From contig CDRNVI010000182.1 of NCBI GenBank assembly GCA_977017575.1, positions 62,001-126,000 on the forward strand: DNA of 64,000 nt, read 5' to 3'. Numbering within the stretch: position 1 is the stretch's first letter; each line of letters starts with the position of its first letter. This document shows, one piece after another, positions 58,429-64,000 of this stretch. The notes beneath the pieces were generated by a model, which did not search any database, was not told the DNA's origin, and was given only the letters and a program-made list of their open reading frames with translations. The stretch is from Paramoeba atlantica (lineage: Eukaryota > Discosea). A program made the position numbers and the translations under genes.

Positions 58429-58855
58429 GTTGGCGCCTGTAGTTTAGTTGTAAATTCAACTATGTCCAACCCCGGGGGGGCGAGTTCAAATCCCAGTTTT
58501 TCGATATTATAGAAAATTTTTCTGGTGCTGTAGAGTGATTTGATTGGAGTGAGGAGCTCTTGAAGAAGTGTGAAAATTGGAACAGGTTACATCTCAGCCC
58601 TGTCTGCTAAAAAGTTGAGGATAAATTCCCTTAGAAGGAGCTTTGGATTATTCTCCCTTTTGATGTGCATCCTCCAGCCTGAACTTGCAGAAGTTCTAAA
58701 GTTCAGCATAAAGACCGACTGAACTAAGCTGAAGTTTAAAACTTCACCTTTCGTTAGAGGTTAAAAAAAAACAAACATAATTTAATGTAATTCAAATGGC
58801 TTAGATTAAGAACTACTAATTGAATAAAGTCTGCCTCAAAAAGAAAAAAAAAAAA
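58429..58855 (+). mobile_element. SINE-like retroposon with tRNA-derived head
   Basis: A 427-bp insertion flanked by perfect 17-bp direct repeats. The 5' end carries pol III promoter-like boxes: A box tgtagtttagttg (58438-58450) and B box gagttcaaatccc (58482-58494), spaced as in tRNA genes, although no full cloverleaf folds. The body (about 58500-58830) has no open frame. The 3' end is A-rich (aaaaagaaaaaaaaaaaa). TSD, tRNA-like head and A tail are the defining marks of a SINE mobilised by a LINE reverse transcriptase. It interrupts the recombinase relic. No second copy was seen in the window. Confidence 0.85.
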
Positions 58856-58872
58856 TTCATAATATCCATGAG
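58856..58872. repeat. Target-site duplication, right copy
   Basis: Exact repeat of 58412-58428. Confidence 0.9.
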
Positions 58873-59976
58873 CAACCCGCTCGCTTGTCCACCCACCAGA
58901 CACCATCAATTGGTCTGTGGTGCCTCCTCCTTCCACCATGGCAGTGGCTCCCGACTGATGAAAACTGTGTGATGCATAATTTTCTTCAGGCTTCTTGAGA
59001 AAACATGCTATTTTCTTTGCCAATTTCGCAAGATAGTTTTTTCCTAAGTGCTGAGCTGCAAAGTTCTCTCGGTTCTTGTTCCACTTCCACCAAAGGCAAG
59101 TACCAGGGGGGAGGTTCTCCAGGTGATCCTCCAACGCTTCAGAAGGAATAAACCCATCAAGCACAGGGATGACCACTTTGGTTTTCCTCAAAGATTTCGA
59201 TTTTGCGCACCGTTCCATGGTGAAGCATACACTCCCATTTTTCTTTAACTTCACTTCATCACGAGAAATGTTAATAACTTCAACACTTCTGGCTAATCCA
59301 AAGAAAGCAAAAAGAGCCAACAGAGAGTCTTGTAGATCTCCCCCATTCATTATCCCTCAAGACAAATATTGTTTTATCTCCTCCAAGGTAAAAACATTCT
59401 TCTTATTTGGCTGATAACCAGCTGTTTCTCCCTTTAGGATTTGATTTAACTGCTGAGTCTCACTGAAATCAATTGCATATTTACACAAAACATAGCGTTT
59501 CACGAGCGAAATCACTGGAAAGAATGATGACAATCCGTAAACACAGTTGCCATTTCGATGAGAAAGGACAAACAAATATTTTTGGTAAAACTCGATCAAC
59601 AATGCCTCATTTATCACATAATCTCGGTGTTCTTCCTCATTTTTTTTATAAAAACATGTCAAGAAATCCTTGAAACGACTTGCAGCAGTCAGGAACGCCT
59701 TTCAAGTCACATGCGGGCCATTCAACACCATCCGAACAGAATGGCATGTGGAGTCAAATTCAAAGTGGTTCCATTCCTTCGCTCGGAGGGACACAATCAG
59801 TGGGTTTTCCACTCTTCATGCAGGGTTCATCTCTTGCAAGAAAATGAAAAAATGCCCACAAGGCTTTTTCTTTCAATTGTTGTCACACAATCGTCCCAAA
59901 ACAAACTCAAACCAATCAAAATACACCATATTTATTGCTCTCATTTTTCCCAGCCTCAAAATTCAATAAAATGTTG

Positions 59977-60139
59977 TAGCCAATGTTTGAAAAGGCTTAT
60001 CATGTCTTGAGTGTTTCTGATCAGTCTCAACCAGGATTCTGTGGTCTCATGCCGCAAGCGGCCCTTGACCTCAAAAATCCTGGGTCTTGACATCAAAAAC
60101 ACCCTTGACAATAAACTGCCTTTTTTCAAACATTGGCTA
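59977..60139. repeat. 17-bp inverted repeat around a structured spacer
   Basis: TAGCCAATGTTTGAAAA at 59977-59993 and its exact reverse complement at 60123-60139. The spacer contains partly complementary stretches (accaggattc / aaatcctggg). It lies at the right edge of the recombinase element, close to where homology to block B resumes (about 60170). Confidence 0.75.
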
Positions 60140-60429
60140 AATAGCTATTCTCTTTCCTCTTTTTGAGAGACAAAAAAAAAAGAATAAAAGCTTTTCTCTC
60201 CTCTACATTCTTTGTCCTTTCAGAAGTATCTCATCACATGTATAGATGGTGATGGTTGTATTGACTTTATAGGTGTTCTATTTTGGCAATTCAATATCCT
60301 AGAGAGTATGAAAAGAACCCTTTCATCAAAACAAAATTCTCATCAGAGAAAATCCATCCAAAGATGAGAAGAAAGAGTTAAAGGAGGAAAAAAGGCTGAC
60401 TGTTGGATCCAAAAACCTGAAACATTCAG

Positions 60430-61372
60430 AAAAAGAAAAGAAAGAAAAGAAAGAATGAGAGGAAAAACAAAGGAAGAAAAAGGGGGGAAAATAGAAAAAG
60501 GTGAAGAGAGGGGGAAATGATATGAAAAGAAAGAAAAAAAGAGAAAAGAAAGAGAAAAAAAAAAGAAAAAGGAGAAAGGAGAAAGGAGAAAAAAAATAAA
60601 GAGGGAGATCTATGGTTCTTGGATGGGAAGAAAAACTGAAAAAAAAAACCAAAAGAGAACAAAAGAAAGAAAAAAAAAGAAAAGAATGAGAAAGAGAAAG
60701 AGAAAAGAGAAAAGAGAAATAAAAAGAGAAAAGAGAAAAGAGAAATAAAAAGAGAAAAAAAGAAGAGAAAAAGAGAAAAAGAAAAGAAAGAGAAATAAAG
60801 AAATAAAAGAGAAATAAAGAGAAAAAAAAAAGAGAAACAAAGAGAAACAAAGAGATGTGGTGGGGAGACAATCAATACACACATTTTTTCAATTCTCTTT
60901 TCATTTCTTTTTTTTCTTTTTTTTTCTTTTTTTTTCTTTCTTTTCTCTCTTTTTCTCTCTTTCTATTTTCATTTCTATTTCTCTTTTATTTCTCTTTTTC
61001 TCTCTTTTTTTTCTTTTTTTTTTCTCTTTTTTTTCTTTTTTTCTCTTTTTTCTCTTTTTTCTCTTTATTTCTTTTTATTTTTCTCTTTTATTTTTCTCTT
61101 TTATTTTTCCCTCTTTTTTTCTTTTTTTCCCTTTTTCTCTTTTCTCTTTTTTTTTCCCCCTTTTTTTTCTCTTTTTTTTCTCTTTTCTCTTTTCTCTTTT
61201 ATTTCTCTTTTATTTCTCTTTTTTTTCTTTTTCACTTTTTTTTTGCTTTTTTTTCCCCTTTTTTTCTATTTTTTCTCTCTTTCTTTTATTTTTTATTTCT
61301 CTTTTTTTCTCTTTTTTTCTTTTTTCTCTTTTACTTCTCTTTTTATTTCACTCTTTTCTTTTTCTCTTTCTA
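60430..61372. repeat. Purine-to-pyrimidine tract of block B'
   Basis: G/A-rich at 60430-60850 and T/C-rich at 60890-61372, with the conserved change point at 60853-60890. Homologous to 46680-47828. Long open frames are compositional. Confidence 0.8.
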
Positions 61373-61564
61373 ATTCAAGGATTTGTCATTGGGAAAAAAA
61401 AGAGAAAAAAGACAAAGAAAAAAAGACAAAGAAAAAAAGACAAAGAAAAAAAGACAAATAAAAAGACAAAAAAAAAAGACAAAAAAATAAAGAAAATTAA
61501 AAGAGAGAATGTTTGGTTTCGAGGAGCTGACATTGCAAATATCTTTTATTTGTTGGTTTTTTCT

Positions 61565-62650
61565 GATTGTTCAACTTTTCTACTGTCTTTCTAAATAAAA
61601 CTTCTTGGCCTCTGTCACATCTCCACCTCCTCTCTTTTTGTTTTTTTATGTGCTTGAAAGTACTCAAGTAACACCCCTGAGCGTTTATTCCAAAAAGAGA
61701 CAGTCAACAAAACAACACAGCCAAACAACAAAAAACCATACTCAAATCCAAAAACAAAATCCAAAAATCCAAAACAGACAAAAAGAATGGGAAGAAAATA
61801 GAAACAAAGAGACAAGGAAGGAAGAAATCCAAACCAGCACAAGAGATGGAGGAGAGAACAAAGAGAGATCCAAAGCAAGACAAAAAGGGGAAGGAAAGGA
61901 CAAAGAGGGAAGCAAGAAGGAACAAAAGCCACACAAAGGAAAGGCAGATGCTCAAAGGCGGGGAGCCACACCATCTTTGATCTCTTTCGGAGAGCTGCTG
62001 GATGAAGCCCTTGTGCCTGGAGATGGTTTCCTCAGGGAATTCAACACCACTTATGAATAATTCATTGAGTTTCATTCCTTCCAAGTTCAAGAGCTTGTAA
62101 AACTTCATTTGGATAATTCCAATCATTCATAAACTGAGATCCAGTTGACTTAAATCATGCCAAGTATGCCAATAAACGATCCCAACTCTTCATTTAAGGG
62201 TCAATCAGTCCACAAGAGAATCCAATCCTTACCCAAATATTTTTTTTGCTATCGCATGGTACATTATAAATGACACCAAAACTGTTGAAAAAAATATCAT
62301 TATATTAAATCTTAAGGAGAGTACTAACCCTCACATTCTGCCACATAGATATCAACATCAGTCATAAACATCTATCCAAATATCCTGATGAGGCTCTTGT
62401 GGTCAGAACTGGAAAGTTGAAATCCACTTTGCCTGCCAAAGTTCATTGATCTGAAGGGGTCAGGGATGCCAGAGATGATCAACAGCCCTTGGCCATTGTC
62501 AGAATGTGGAAAAATACTTCAAGTTATGTTGTGAACATGGTTTTGGTGACCTGTAAAACTTTTGTGTATCCTCGAAAAATATATCTTCCATATGCGCTGA
62601 ATTGGGCCAGAATCCTTCTGTTGTGCTTTTAGAAAGCACTGTGTCCCCAA
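61565..62650. other. Block B' unique region (copy of 47840-48960)
   Basis: Collinear with block B, with small indels. Same ataaaacttcttg, (aaaatcc) and gagctgctggatgaag segments. No convincing gene. Confidence 0.45.
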
Positions 62651-62899
62651 ACTTCTCAAGAGCCAGCTCTGCAAGAAAAATCAGCCATACCAAAACAAAT
62701 ACCATCACTTACTCCAAACAGGGGGAGTTTGCTTGCAGAGTGAAAAACAGATCCAAACAAATTCCAGCCAAAACCAATTGTTTTCTTAAGAGCATACAAT
62801 TCCACATATCTCTTGCGATGACAGAGTTTCTCAGGAAAATTCAATGACTTCACCATACAATATACCATATCTGCCAAACAAATTTTGAGAATCAGTAAA

Positions 62900-63571
62900 A
62901 ATAAACCTCTTAATATTGTTAGAACCTCTGAAAAGCATTGAATATTCCAGTGAGGACTCCAGGGAATACAGGAATGTATCAAAGCAGAAACCAGATCAGA
63001 AAAAATAACTTTTGTAGTGACCTCTAACTTCTTGACAGCAAACCACAATGACATCTCCTCAAAAAAGAGAAACACAATCCTGTTGTTAACCCCCAATGTA
63101 GGAAATAGATCCAATCATCTCTCAAAAATGCAACACTTTGCTATCCCCACAATAAACTCTTCCTCATCGATAGCTGTATAGACAAAATCATCAATGTAAA
63201 ATACTGAACAAAAGTCAACCTCCTCATGGTCCCTCTTGCATAGTTCCAATAAAAAAGCGTTGTTATCCTTCTCATGACTGAATCTTGAATCCCCAGAGGG
63301 GCTTGTAGTGATATGACCAGAGAAAAGGTCGAGCCAAATACAAGCCAATGTGCTTTGTCATTCGCCATTTCTCTTCACCCATTGATAGATTGTTGGTGTT
63401 ACCAAACTCATTAGGTCTAGAATAACAAATGAGTGAGAAGAGATTTGATACATCAAAAGAAAAGAAGAAAACATCCTGATTACCATTAAAAATGTATTTC
63501 TTTTCCTCTGGGGAGAATAAACAAAACGATTTTGGTTTTATCCCCAAACACCCAGGTTCGCCAAAGCTCAT
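62900..63571 (-). pseudogene. Copia-like reverse transcriptase relic (block B')
   Basis: Carries SVFYIDDFVYTAIDEEEF and GDSRFSHEKDNNAFLLEL, homologous to 49486-50222. Relative to that copy it lacks about 15 codons after the YIDD box. The frames upstream are broken. Confidence 0.6.
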
Positions 63572-64000
63572 TCTAACATGTTATCAACTACATCAGAGTG
63601 TCCATACAAATCAAAATAGACTCCTCGAACATCATCATTGTATCACTTTCAACACCCCCTTTTCATCATTGCCACTCTCTTCATCCTTTCCAAACACATC
63701 CCCTCACAACCCAAACTTTGAAACACCTGGAACCCCAGGTGCTATTCCTACCCCAATCTCCATTCCTTTACACCCTGGTCTCTCCCACAATCATTAAACA
63801 TTACCAAAGTCATAATTTCAGTCCATTCCCCATGATAATTCCGATCACTCTAATGATCTTTATATCCGTCACCCCACAGTCATAATAATGGTCATGACCA
63901 CAAACAAAATCATGTTCATAATCTTGGTAACGAGCTGAGTCATAACCTTTGTCTCTCTCTCAACCTCATCAACTCTCTTTTGAGTGACTTCCTCTTCTGA
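63572..64000. other. Block B' end, continues past the window
   Basis: Copy of 50223-50650. C-rich on the plus strand, with no coding evidence. Confidence 0.45.

Larger units (their letters stand above)
58280..59965 (-). pseudogene. Tyrosine recombinase (Crypton/DIRS-like) relic, split by a SINE
   Basis: Minus-strand frame with tyrosine-recombinase features. First catalytic box: FGLARSVEVINIS (R-x-x-E), about 59270-59310. Second box: SHSFHQSGATAM at about 58945-58975, where family members have H-x-x-R. Then GGWTSERVAHGYYE with the nucleophilic Tyr at about 58865. Such enzymes mobilise Crypton and DIRS-type elements by strand exchange. The same frame runs up to at least 59965 but is interrupted by TGA at 59963, 59873, 59816, 59702 and 59357, and by no TAA or TAG. 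A 427-bp insertion (58429-58855) splits the 3' end; beyond it the frame resumes in register (DSERAAGERANRIVESEQ) to TGA at 58280-58282. Inactive. Confidence 0.75.

Noticed and set aside
58754..59965. Reassigned TGA codon as an explanation for the in-frame TGAs
   Set aside because: Cofilin ends at TGA at the expected length, and the TGA in the HSP70 fragment replaces Arg; CpG decay also explains the lost catalytic Arg codons.

Overview
The window is nuclear DNA of a eukaryote, most likely a protist. Evidence: a eukaryotic 18S rRNA gene, polyubiquitin, an ADF/cofilin gene, dispersed pol III genes (three 5S rRNAs, one tRNA-Arg), an EEVD-tailed cytosolic HSP70 fragment, a 60-nt GT-AG intron, a SINE-like insertion and LTR retrotransposon remains. 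Nothing in it allows a safe lineage assignment. Most of the sequence is strand-asymmetric, low-complexity purine or pyrimidine DNA, so most long open frames (Phe/Ser/Leu-rich or Lys/Glu-rich) are artefacts.

Layout. 1-1.86 kb: 3'-truncated 18S rRNA, minus strand. 3.6-5.2 kb: (CAA)n-type DNA with two exon-like islands. 5.5-7.4 kb: zinc-finger/DDE transposase-like gene. 9.1-12.8 kb: short palindromes, a tRNA relic, polyubiquitin, 5S rRNA, tRNA-Arg(UCU). 14.6-17.3 kb: Ty3/gypsy-like relic (gag, retropepsin, chromodomain-like tail) abutting an HSP70 3' fragment. 18.3-26 kb (block A): an LRR gene with one repeat per exon and polypyrimidine introns, 5S rRNA, palindrome, PB1-domain gene; cofilin follows at 26.5 kb. 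28.6-32 kb: decayed gypsy integrase and copia RT/RNase H. 32.7-40.5 kb: a 382-bp dimeric satellite, about 20 near-identical copies. 40.9-42.9 kb: an almost CpG-free gag relic with terminal direct repeats. 44-64 kb: repeated modules. A second PB1 gene is followed by block B; then come a gypsy fragment, a second LRR/5S/PB1 block (A') and block B', which carries a tyrosine-recombinase relic split by a SINE-like element.

The main results are (i) an LRR gene family missed by ORF-based annotation because each ~72-nt repeat is its own phase-2 exon inside long pyrimidine-rich introns; (ii) a consistent CpG to TpG/CpA decay signature in mobile-element relics, including in-frame CGA to TGA stops, implying CpG methylation; (iii) a nucleosome-length dimeric satellite flanked by CpG-poor retroelement relics, a centromere or heterochromatin candidate; (iv) a dispersed ~50-nt palindrome found near pol III genes and downstream of PB1 genes; (v) tandem segmental duplication with one copy carrying a recombinase element that the other lacks.
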